In this document: positions 21,817 to 31,347 of the stretch, piece after piece
Layout of the letters: every line of letters starts with the position of its first letter
Position numbering within the stretch: position 1 is the first letter of the stretch
Source: Axinella damicornis
Taxonomy: Eukaryota; Porifera; Demospongiae; Axinellida; Axinellidae
Direction of reading: 5' to 3'
Length of the DNA stretch: 64,000 nt
Assembly: GCA_963931865.1 (NCBI GenBank)
Contig: OZ007512.1
Span: 124,001-188,000, forward strand
The notes under the pieces: generated by a model
Database searches by the model: none
Told to the model about the DNA's origin: nothing
What the model saw: the letters and a program-made list of their open reading frames with translations, nothing else
Made by a program: the position numbers and the translations under genes

Positions 21817-22404
21817 GTTAATAGGGCCAGCAAGCATATAATCATTCTATTAATTGATATTCATAAGCTAATGGGGCCAGCAAGCGTATAATCATTCTAT
21901 TGATATTCATAGCCATAACGTCAAACTCAACAGAAGGCGGGGCTGACATACAGTGAGGCGATATAATGAGATTCATAGTCATAAAGACGGGAATAGTAGG
22001 AACTTACTCGCAAACAAAATTTACGTAAATCGATCCCACATAAATACTTCGCATTGAGTTATCATGGGAGCATTTTACGTCAAATTCAACAGAAGGCGTG
22101 GCTGACCCTACAGCGAGGCGATATAATGAGATTCATAGTCATAAAGACGGGAATAGTAGGAATTTACTCGCAAACGAAATTTACGTAAATCGATCCCACA
22201 TAAATACTACGCGTTGAGTTATCATCGGAGCATTTTACGTCAAACGCGCTGACGGAATTCGATCCCATGAGTCACTCAAGGGGTGATTGACGTAAATCGA
22301 TCCCATGAGTCACTCAAGGGAATGGTCACGTAAATCGATCCCATGAATGACTCATGGTATTTTGTACTGTTTTACGTAAAAATCACCGCGACCTGTAGCA
22401 ACGT

Positions 22405-22515
22405 AGAGTAAGCGACTGATTATCGGACGACATGTAAAATCGGACGCGCTAGCGCCGAACGAGTATATTACCGGAAGTGGGCGGGACCTTCAGTCGACAC
22501 TACAGACCCATCGCA
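22405..22515 (-). repeat. Inverted duplication arm (partner 3222-3335)
   Basis: Complement of 3222-3335 with few changes. Lies immediately outside foldback copy 2, as its partner lies just outside copy 1. Confidence 0.8.
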
Positions 22516-22785
22516 CACTGAGTTGATGTTTGGTGGTTCTCTGTTGCTTGGTTCTGGAACTACAGCCAGCCAAAGTTAGATCCGAAACGATGTATGGTCG
22601 GACAAAATTGATGTATTATCGGATGACGCTCCCTGCTTTTTCTCTCAAGGAACTTTCTCCGAGATTTTTACATTTTCGGGAAGCCTCGTGACCCCTCTGC
22701 CGCATGCTCACTTTTTGTCACCGTGGCTGATTCGAGTGCTGGAGAATATCACCGAATGTTGACAATGGTCTCCGTGTCTAATATG

Positions 22786-23026
22786 ATAGTAGGAATTTAC
22801 TCGCAAACGAAATTTACGTAAATCGATCCCACATAAATACTACGCGTTGAGTTATCATCGGAGCATTTTACGTCAAACGCGCTGACGGAATTCGATCCCA
22901 TGAGTCACTCAAGGGGTGATTGACGTAAATCGATCCCATGAGTCACTCAAGGGAATGGTCACGTAAATCGATCCCATGAATGACTCATGGTATTTTGTAC
23001 TGTTTTACGTAAAAATCACCGCGACC
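22786..23026 (-). mobile_element. 241-bp solo end of the foldback transposon
   Basis: Matches 22153-22393, the last 241 bp of copy 2, base for base in length and in every segment compared, and ends at the same GCGACC. The inverted sequences CCTGTAGCAACG (just after copy 2) and CGTTGCTACAGG (just after this solo end) suggest a further foldback around 22391-23038. Confidence 0.85.
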
Positions 23027-24541
23027 GTTGCTACAGGTGCGTATCGGATACTTTATGCGTTAATCGGATCAAAGTGCTACAATCTGTATCACACCTGTAG
23101 CTCAATACCTGATTCAGATGTGTATGCATGAAATTCTGTATCGTATCTGTAAAGAAGGATGTGTTTCAGATGTGTAAATACAATTTATCTGTATCACAAC
23201 TGTACAGAAAGTTATGATTCAGATATGTATTTGTGCCAGCCGGCTGGCTATAGCGCTCAGCGCGCGCAGGTTCACAGTCACGTGACCACAATTTCAAACG
23301 CGCAGTGCTGAACAAGACTGAACAACAAACTTCACCCATCGCTGGTTCGAGTCTGACAAGCTACCACTCTTTCATATAGCGGCATGTCGATTCATCTACA
23401 ATTATGGCTGAAGGGGGAAATGAGCCGTGGAGAAGTGACACTCTTTGTGATGTGAGATTCAAGTACAAGTCTACTTTACTTTGACCGACACGTTTCTGTA
23501 TTCAGGGTTGCGTACGTCCTTCCTTTTAGTGTTGACACGGTGGAGGACTACCGTTCTATATGTTGGGACGTTTTGGAACCTGTGCAGGATCCATTTTTCT
23601 ACTACAGAAAGTGAAGAACCACCACATGCACATGCTGCTTCACCTTTGCCTGGTTGACAACATGTTCCTCCTTCAACACAGAGAGGTCAGAGACTAAACA
23701 CAAGCATGATTAGTGTGTAAATAACACATCACTCCCTTTTATGCAGATGCGGTTGGTGATATGATCGCACACTGCACAGTGATATATATGTGAACCGAGC
23801 AGTTCCAAGCAGGGAGCACTTATGTTTCATCTGTGGTGGCGGCATTACTGATGTCACTCAAAGGTTTGGTTCACATTATCTATGTGATTGTCACTGTACG
23901 TCAATAATGTAGAGGGAGCTGACAGCAAATAAGTAGCCGACTTCACATCCTTTCAACACAGGACAGCTGAACAAGTGATGTTTAACTCAGCTGCGGTGCA
24001 AAGCTTCCTTGGTGGCATGACGGCAAAAGCTCTTTTTCTGCATTCAGCTATATACCAACCATGGACACTGAGTAAAGTGAGTTGTAATTCAACAACAACA
24101 TTGGATGTGGTAAAATAATGATTTATATCTTGTCTAGATGCGAAAGGGGAAGTGCAAACAGAGGGAGGCGCCTGTTCCGTCCGTCACTCTGCGGCAACAT
24201 GCAACCACTATGATGATACGTATGCCTCCAAACACATCGCTTCCCTGTAAGTGAATGATAGGATGAGAGCGTAATGGATTGGATAGACCATCACTTTCAA
24301 CACTTTGTCACTCACTCTATACAACTCCAGGTGCAGTATGGTTTGCTTCTGCTGTGTGCAGCCAAAGGCAGATCGTGGTTCTGCCTTGTGCAAGAATTCG
24401 AAGAACTGCAAGTTAACCAATCACCAATGCTTGTGATTGCCGTCTTCATCATGTGTAGAAGTATCACTTCCCTAACAATCACTAGATCCGTATCAATTGT
24501 ACAATCATGAGTGTACAAACAGCTGTACGTCTGTACAGTCT
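23027..24541 (+). other. Unresolved region; possible decayed multi-exon gene
   Basis: Several exon-like pieces with plausible splice sites: a stretch encoding CFICGGGITDVTQRFG (about 23828-23875), a piece encoding FLGGMTAKALFLHSAIYQPW (about 24005-24064) followed by AAAGTGAGT, and a piece after TCTAG at about 24139 followed by CTGTAAGTG. The CxxC motif hints at a zinc-binding segment. I could not join them in one convincing frame and do not recognise the protein. Confidence 0.25.
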
Positions 24542-25107
24542 AACAGCCCATTTACACTAGCGCTCTGGATTGAACCGAACTGCTCCGATCCGCTCTGTAC
24601 TGGACCACCAAACTCCATCAAACTGGAAGGCATTGCTCGGTTCAGCCGAAGGATAGTTTATACAGACATGTGAGCATTGAAGAGGGAAAACGGCACGCTA
24701 TCTTGTATGTGTGTCTGATGAAGAGCGATAACTGTATGAACGTGCCTGAGCGTCCTCCAAAACCATCAAAGAAGAGATCACTGGCTGGAGCGCTCCAGCC
24801 CCAAGTGTAAACGGAATCGAGCCCGTTGGTAGGACATGGACAGGGGGCAAGACGGTTGACAATAGTATTGGAACCAGTCTCAGACCACTGGTTTGGAGAT
24901 TAGGTGTTGTCACTATTGTCCGACATAGTGTTGTATATCAAACATGACTAGTCTCGTGAGGATGTGGTCTGGGCACGTGACTAATCATGAACTTCAACCC
25001 TGAACTGCACCTACATGCAGCGCTCGCACGGTGTAGTGTAAACGCACCTCCCAGCATCGAACTGGAGCGAATCCACCCTTCTTGGTCTGTAGTGTAAACG
25101 GGCTGTA
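24542..25107. mobile_element. TIR element with ACAGCCCRTTTACACTA ends (566 bp)
   Basis: The left end ACAGCCCATTTACACTA and the right end TAGTGTAAACGGGCTGT are inverted complements with one mismatch. Internal copies of GTGTAGTGTAAACGCACC occur near 25031. The GTTTACAC core is shared with the 289-bp element at 19873. No clear target duplication and no ORF. Confidence 0.7.
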
Positions 25108-25669
25108 GGGCTAGACATATTAGATCGATGTGACATACTAGTAGACAAGCTTAGCTTGTTTTTGTGTACAACTTTTCAAACATTGTTTTGTAGGATATAA
25201 TGCGTCTTTCAATTATTTGTGCAACATTTCCTGTGGCTATAATATTCAATGTTGAATAATATTTGATGCAATGACATCACTGTTGAATTCAATTGGTTGA
25301 TGCAATGACATCACGATTACATCAATGGCAGTATAATATTAATACACAAGCCTTACGTTTTGAATCAGATCAGTAGGCATACAGAGCTGAATCAGAATGC
25401 ATAACAGATCTGTATCAGTTCAGCATTCATTCTGAATCAGACAAGTATCAAAACATCTGTATCTTACTTGTGCCCAAAATATCAGAGTCAGACTGTAAAG
25501 CCATTCCGGTACGGATCAGTAACATGATCTGATTCAGATCCGTTACAGTCCTGATTCAGAATGAAGCTTTTTGTTGTGTACAGTCCAAATTTGAATTCTA
25601 TATTTAGTAACACTCAGCATTTTGCCGTCTATGTACGTTGCATGCCCTCTCGCCGCCTTCGGCGGCTCG
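25108..25669. other. AT-rich spacer with degenerate palindromic GATTCAG/CAGATCTG repeats
   Basis: 25370-25560 is a cluster of short inverted motifs (CTGATTCAG, AGATCTGTATCAG, GATCTGATTCAGATC) related to those near 3356 and 23085. No coding signal seen. Confidence 0.5.
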
Positions 25670-26345
25670 ATGCGCCCTTGGTAGTTGTGAATGTCGAGTC
25701 TATATACAAGCTGATGTCCACAAGTGTGATGTCATTGAGCAATCACTGTGAATATGACAGTGCGGTTTGTGTTTGGTTATAGAGCACGTACTACCATCAA
25801 TGGTTAAAGTAACAGTACGTGTCCCTGCATGTGATACTCACAACTGAACTCACAGCTGCAAGCAAGTCATGGGATGACAATTGTTACTTCAACAATGTAG
25901 TTTCCACAGGACGTGGTTTGTTGAGTACTAGCTACTCTGCCTTCATTGCCCATCAATGGTTAAGTTACCGTACTTGTATCCGACTTGGCTACATGCCACA
26001 GTACATACATGTATATATCTGGAAGGAGAGGAAACATGCCTGCCAGAGGAAATTGAAGTCTCTAACAATAGTGCAAGGACAGTAGCTAGCTACGTGTCGA
26101 ACCGGTAGTCCGAGAGCTCACACAGCACTTGAGCTTTAGACAGGCACGCTCATAGCTATATAATACAATCCCGTGCACTGAGACAGCAACTATACCACTG
26201 ACAATATTGGTCATTGAATTATTATTATGCACATCATCGAGAGGCCACGCGTTCGAGTCCCAACAGTTGCACGTAGGAAGGGTTTTCTCCAGGTTTCTGC
26301 TTCAAATAAGCAGTAATTTCCTTCCTGCCCAATCCTGCATAAAGA
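25670..26345 (-). repeat. Inverted duplication arm (partner 9925-10545)
   Basis: Complement of the 9.9-10.5 kb segment, including a SINE B box (GTTCGAGTCCC near 26250). It shows the family block was duplicated in inverse orientation. Confidence 0.75.
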
Positions 26346-26935
26346 ATAAAAGCTAACCACCACCAAACTTTTATATCATTCAGATGTCCAACCCAGGAAA
26401 GAATAATTAGCTATAGCTATAGCTATATAATATACAAAAAGGAGGCTACTCTGATAATCAGCTGCCATGCACAACTGCCGTCACTATACGCCAGGTGACC
26501 TACAGCTCAGCAGATGATCTGCTATGGACAGTTACTCTGCCGACTGTTCCACGCTCATGTCCTGTGTATCACCAACCAGCTGGCCATCTTACCCCTCCCC
26601 ACCAGAAGGTTGCACTGGCAGCGTGCATGACTGTACTCCCTCCATCAACCGGTTCACAGCCAGGGGTACTGCGCAGTGGAGTTGTATAGCCTACCAGTGT
26701 GATACCTGAGAAAGAGGAGGGAGGGCAGGAGGGAGGGAGGGGGAGGGAGGAGACAGGAAGAGTGGGCGTGTAGGAAAGGAGGGAGGGCAGGAGGGAGGGA
26801 CGGGGAGGGAGGAGACAGGAAGAGTGGGCGGGTAGGAGAGGAGGGAGGAGGTACTCTGGCATTAGACAAATGCATGACATAGTGAGGCGAGCCTAAGTGA
26901 GTGCGTGTGCTGAATGTGGAGCAGCAATTGCATGC
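26346..26935. other. Intergenic with GGGA-rich tracts
   Basis: 26710-26850 is two tandem copies of a GGGAGGGCAGGAGGGA-type purine repeat. The short plus-strand frame at 26524-26709 is Cys-rich (CVSPTSWP, CTGSVHDC, WSCIAYQC) and could be an exon of an extracellular domain, but no flanking exons were found. Confidence 0.4.
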
Positions 26936-27697
26936 ACATGCACACTGACTGCATGTCATCAGGATGGGCAGCTGTGCACACTGACTGCATGACATCAGGA
27001 TGGGCTGCTGTGCACACTGACTGCATGTCATCAGGATGGGCTGCTGTGCACACTGACTGCATGTCATCAGGATGGGCTGCTGTGCACACTGACTGCATGT
27101 CGTCAGGATGGGCTGCTGTGCACACTGACTACATGTCATCAGATGGGCAGCTGTGCACACTGACTGCATGTCATCAGGATGGGCTGCTGTGCACACTGAC
27201 TGCATGTCATCAGGATGGGCTGCTGTGCACACTGACTACATGTCATCAGGATGGGCTGCTGTGCACACTGACTGCATGTCATCAGATGGGCAGCTGTGCA
27301 CACTGACTGCATGACATCAGGATGGGCTGCTGTGCACACTGACTGCATGTCATCAGGATGGGCAGCTGTGCACACTGACTGCATGTCATCAGGATGGGCA
27401 GCTGTGCACACTGACTGCATGTCATCAGGATGGGCTGCTGTGGACACTGACTGCATGTCATCAGGATGGGCAGCTGTGCACACTGACTGCATGTCATCAG
27501 GATGGGCAGCTGTGCACACTGACTGCATGTCATCAGGATGGGCAGCTGTGCACACTGACTGCATGTCATCAGGATGGGCAGCTGTGCACACTGACTGCAT
27601 GTCATCAGGATGGGCAGCTGTGCACACTGACTGCATGTCATCAGGATGGGCTGCTGTGCACACTGACTGCATGTCATCAGGATGGGCTGCTGTGCAC
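26936..27697. repeat. 36-bp minisatellite, about 21 copies
   Basis: Unit TGCACACTGACTGCATGTCA plus the following 16 bases TCAGGATGGGCTGCTG; some units are shortened by one base. Because 36 is divisible by 3, long open frames appear on both strands (12-residue repeats such as MQSVCTAAHPDD). These frames have no start context or flanking domain and are treated as artefacts. Confidence 0.95.
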
Positions 27698-27779
27698 AGA
27701 CAAAGGGCTCAAAGGCAGTAGAGTCTGCTTTGGCGAAAAGTGATGTGTATGGCTTTGTGCATGAACTAGCTCAAGAACG

Positions 27780-28019
27780 TTTCTCATTGGTACATACGAG
27801 AAAGAAGTCGATGATGCAATCGGAAAGTTGTCTCTCAACTCTGGCCCTCCAAGTGCTAGATGAGGAGTGGCATGACCAAAACTACACTGCCACCAGCAAC
27901 ACACTTCCCCGACGTTATTGTCAAAAACAAACGGAAGAGTCTGGTAGCATACTGACTCCACCCGGTCGGTGGGATGGTAGCCACATGAAAACATCCTATC
28001 TTTTAATTGCTGATCACTC
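27780..28019 (-). pseudogene. Decayed RecQ-like helicase fragment
   Basis: On the minus strand one frame gives ESVCYQTLPFVFDNN, resembling the segment just after Walker A in RecQ-like helicases (xxCYQxLPFVFD). A second frame gives DVFMWLP immediately upstream and a third gives GSVVLVMPLL downstream. The motif order is right but split over frames and the Walker A GKS is lost, so this is a dead fragment. Confidence 0.55.
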
Positions 28020-28479
28020 AATTCAGGAGTGCCTTGCCACTTGAGGGCAGAGAGTACATGTAGCTACGATAGCTACGATCGAGAGCTGTCGTAACATGCA
28101 CCACCATTTGCCACTTGAGGGCATAGGAGAGAGCACACACACCATGTGCCACATTCGCTATATTAACGGTATGGACAACGCAGACAAACCATTCTCGATT
28201 ATGTAACTGCGTCTCGGAAGACCCGATCAGTATCGTCAGGGAAACTGGTTCACTCGCAGTCATGCCACTTTTATTTTGATCATATTGTGTCAGGCTATGG
28301 AACTCTCTCCCGACCATAGACCTCAACCATTACAACCATTGCGGTACTGTGGCTAAGCGCCAAAATAATTTCTCGCCTATGGCTTCACTTTCAAACAACT
28401 TTGGATCCTGTGCTAAAAATGGACCAATGAACCAAAATTGGAAGAGAACGTTGCACTAGGTACATGTATGTATGTATGT

Positions 28480-28714
28480 GAATGAGATATGAAGCAGGGG
28501 GTTGTGCCATTGTGGTCAGCATTTCAAATGATGTCCTTAAAACCAATTTTAAATTCTTGTCAAAATCGCACTCGACCAAAGGCTATAATCCATGGATTCT
28601 CATGATTTCAGATCAAAATTGAACTGACAGCAAAAATGGACATCATTGGAATGCTCCATTCATGCTGATCACAATGGTGACAATTTGACAAACCCCAGCT
28701 TCATATCTCATTCC
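28480..28714. repeat. Foldback repeat with GAGATATGAAGC...GCTTCATATCTC ends, copy 1
   Basis: Imperfect terminal inversion and interior GGACATCATTGGAATGCTCC. Related copies at 38551-39430 and 39489-39756. Confidence 0.75.
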
Positions 28715-29195
28715 TAGCGCAAGATACCCATATTAGTGAGCTACATTCTGGCAACAGTCCGACATGTGCATACAACAGCTCCAAGTCCTGCACATGCATG
28801 CACATCGCTCAGGCCAGCCCCTAATGTTGTACATTTCCACTAGTTTAGAGGTGTGTCACAAATGTGCAACTACATACTAATAGCCTGGCTCCAACCGCTT
28901 ACTCTAAAGACTCCCTCCGGGACTTTAGACTTCTATCTCGGATAATTAGACAAGAACAGGATGCGATCTGCACACTGTAGCCCCGCCCCAAATCTGCACC
29001 TTCGTGCGCGTGAGACCTCGCAGCTCACGAAAAATGTAATGTAAAAGAGCAGGAAATGAATACATGTGAGCAAAGAAACAACCACAGCGAGTTGCGTTTT
29101 AATTCCTCCAGCACAGATACTATATCTATGATTGCAGGTAGAGCTGCAGGGAGTGCGAGGCAAATCAAAAGTTAACTTCTTATAGTGCTGAGACG
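28715..29195. other. Intergenic, upstream of the Frizzled-CRD gene
   Basis: No gene recognised. It presumably contains the promoter of the gene at 29196, but no clear TATA or initiator could be assigned. Confidence 0.4.
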
Positions 29196-30299
29196 ATGCC
29201 TGGGCCAACTGCGAGTGTACTCTTGTCATTGATAGTTCTGACGATCTGCTCTGCGCAGCGTGACGACAGACAAGTGCGACCGCCGGTGGACCGAGAAGAC
29301 GAGCGGACGTGTCAGCCGATCCGCCTGAACTTGTGTCAAGGACTGAACTACTCCAACGCCACCCTGCCTAACCCGCGGGGACACATGACACAAGATGCGG
29401 TAAATCTTGAGCTTGAAGATTATCGGATTTTAATCAACACGCGTTGCTCGGGAGCTTTAGTACATTTCCTCTGCAGTTTCTACTTGCCATTCTGCTCGTA
29501 CGCCAACAACCAGCTCCTTACCCTGAAGCCGTGCAGGCATCTGTGCGAATTTACACGAAGAAGATGTGAACGAGAGTACGATAATTTCTCTCTGGACTGG
29601 CCGCTATTCTTCAACTGTTCTTCAGACAATTTTGCAGACTCTAACTGTTTTGGGCCTCCCAACCCGGCCACTCTCAGTGTGCTGCCTTCGTTCTCCATTG
29701 CCCCAACTCCCATCCGATATTTCCCTCCAGCAACTGTGGTTCCCACTCTCCTACCAACCCCGTCCGCCGCCACACCCACCCAGTGCGAGAGAATCCAGAT
29801 CTCTTTCTGCCAAAACGTTGGGTACAATTGGACTAGCTTTCCCAATGCTGGTGGACGTCAGGTGTCACAGCAAGCATCTCTAGCACAACTCGGAAGTTTT
29901 GCACTCTTCATACGAGAGAGATGCTCAGAAGCTATTGTGCACTTTCTGTGTGCACATTATGTACCTGAATGTCGGCTGCAGGGGGTATTACGCCCATGCA
30001 GGGACTTGTGTGAGTTTGTTAGGGACGGATGCATGTCAGCATTTGCAAGTGCTGGTATTATTTGGCCTGAGGAGTTCAATTGTGGCATTCTACCAGTGAG
30101 ATCACAGTCTCTGTGCAGCGGCCCAGTTGATACGTCTGCAGTGTCCATTCCCCTCATACCGGGGATCACAACTACAGAACCAGTGATGAGTGTGTCCCCG
30201 ACTGGAACAGCCAGTGCTAACCTCCCCTCGACACTCACCATGATTGCTAGTGTTCTGCTGGCTACAGTCTTGATTGTCACCGGCAGCAGTGTGTTATAG
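29196..30299 (+). CDS. Secreted, membrane-anchored protein with two Frizzled cysteine-rich domains (367 aa)
   Basis: One uninterrupted exon. Signal peptide at about 1-20. CRD1 has cysteines at 39, 47, 84, 93, 100, 113, 117, 124, 141 and 151; CRD2 at 197, 205, 243, 252, 259, 268, 272, 279, 296 and 307. That is the full set of ten for each Fz domain, with the conserved spacing around CRxLCEF. A Pro/Thr-rich linker (152-196) joins them. The C-terminus is a hydrophobic stretch (about 347-367) with no cytoplasmic tail, preceded by a Ser/Thr-rich stem, as in GPI-anchored proteins. Fz CRDs bind lipidated Wnts, so a Wnt-binding co-receptor or decoy is a fair inference. There is no seven-pass domain, so it is not a Frizzled receptor, and having two CRDs separates it from typical sFRPs. 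Confidence 0.88.
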   Translation: MPGPTASVLLSLIVLTICSAQRDDRQVRPPVDREDERTCQPIRLNLCQGLNYSNATLPNPRGHMTQDAVNLELEDYRILINTRCSGALVHFLCSFYLPFCSYANNQLLTLKPCRHLCEFTRRRCEREYDNFSLDWPLFFNCSSDNFADSNCFGPPNPATLSVLPSFSIAPTPIRYFPPATVVPTLLPTPSAATPTQCERIQISFCQNVGYNWTSFPNAGGRQVSQQASLAQLGSFALFIRERCSEAIVHFLCAHYVPECRLQGVLRPCRDLCEFVRDGCMSAFASAGIIWPEEFNCGILPVRSQSLCSGPVDTSAVSIPLIPGITTTEPVMSVSPTGTASANLPSTLTMIASVLLATVLIVTGSSVL

Positions 30300-31347
30300 T
30301 CACAACTAACGGTGTCCAGTGGGTGCCTAATGCAGTTTTGTGTCGTGTCTGGTCTACTTCCACTCTGATTGGCGTGCCTAGTTTTAGCAGTAGACAACAC
30401 CCTGGCCATCATGCACTCTTAGTGACCAGGATATCTGCAACGTTAACGTTGTGTTGCAAGAATGAGCCATGTATATATATTCCCTCAATACATTATTAGA
30501 AAGATGTTGCCATAATACATTTTTACTGCATAATATTATCTGCTTTATGTGACTTGTTCATGTAATCACAAAGTATCAGTGCTTAAGATATACGCAGCAG
30601 TCATTGCATGTTGTTGACGTCTATATATAGGCTCGAGGCTAGTGGTGTATTGTAAATAACCTCCATACAAATTCTCCTGATCCAAGCACGCAGCATGCAT
30701 GCTGGATGAAATGCAAAACTGACCACTACTGCCATGAGTTCATATGATGATACTCTTCTGGGCAAAGCCAACCATATATCAGTGCATGGATTATGAGCAT
30801 GCATGGGTAGGGGTCTGTTGCCCATGCAGGTTCACAAAAATCAAATACACATGAAAATTATTCTTTGCGGAAATGGGCACCTATAATTATAATACAATGT
30901 CATACACTTTCTCAGCTATAGAGAATATAATTAGCTATAATATTATAGACAATTCTGAGCTTAGGCAATTATTGTTCTCAGCTATAATGAATGTAGACTT
31001 CTCAGCTATAGGGAATGTAGATGGACTGACTGTTCTCATGCAGCCAGGGAACACTCAGCTAGGAATGTAGTTTTCAGGAACTAGTCCAAAGGTTGATCAA
31101 CAACTGCACTATTCCAAGACCTTAATATTGCTGCTATAGTAGATTGTATTGGATTAAGAGCTCAAAAGAAAGAAATCAAAAATGATTACATTATCCACAG
31201 ATAAAGGAACAAAATGACATGAATTGCAAAATTAGAACACAGTCCAGAGTGATAAAACGCATAATCCATTTCCACGTACGGAATACAATGTACGCACATG
31301 TATTAAGAATGACATCATCACAATTAGCATGACCATTGCACACGTGT
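30300..31347. other. 3' flank and intergenic DNA
   Basis: Three dispersed copies of TTCTCAGCTATA(G/A)(G/T)GAAT at 30910-31015; otherwise nothing recognised. The end of the tensin-like gene (stop 31348-31350, minus strand) bounds it. Confidence 0.5.

Larger units (their letters stand above)
20256..22393 (-). mobile_element. 2138-bp foldback (TIR) transposon, copy 2 (inverted relative to copy 1)
   Basis: Reverse complement of copy 1 (933-3070) with the same length, so coordinates map as 23326 minus x. Wherever I compared them they agree, including the asymmetric TATAAAATACC versus TACAAAATACC ends. It truncates the third Pmp-like copy on its left side. Near-identity implies recent mobilisation, gene conversion or an assembly-level inverted duplication. 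Confidence 0.9.

Noticed and set aside
26654..27677. Long repeat-protein ORFs on both strands
   Set aside because: All come from the 36-bp minisatellite, which is open in several frames; none continues into unique coding sequence.
26936..27697. CRISPR array
   Set aside because: The direct repeats are contiguous with no unique spacers, and the surroundings are eukaryotic; it is a minisatellite.
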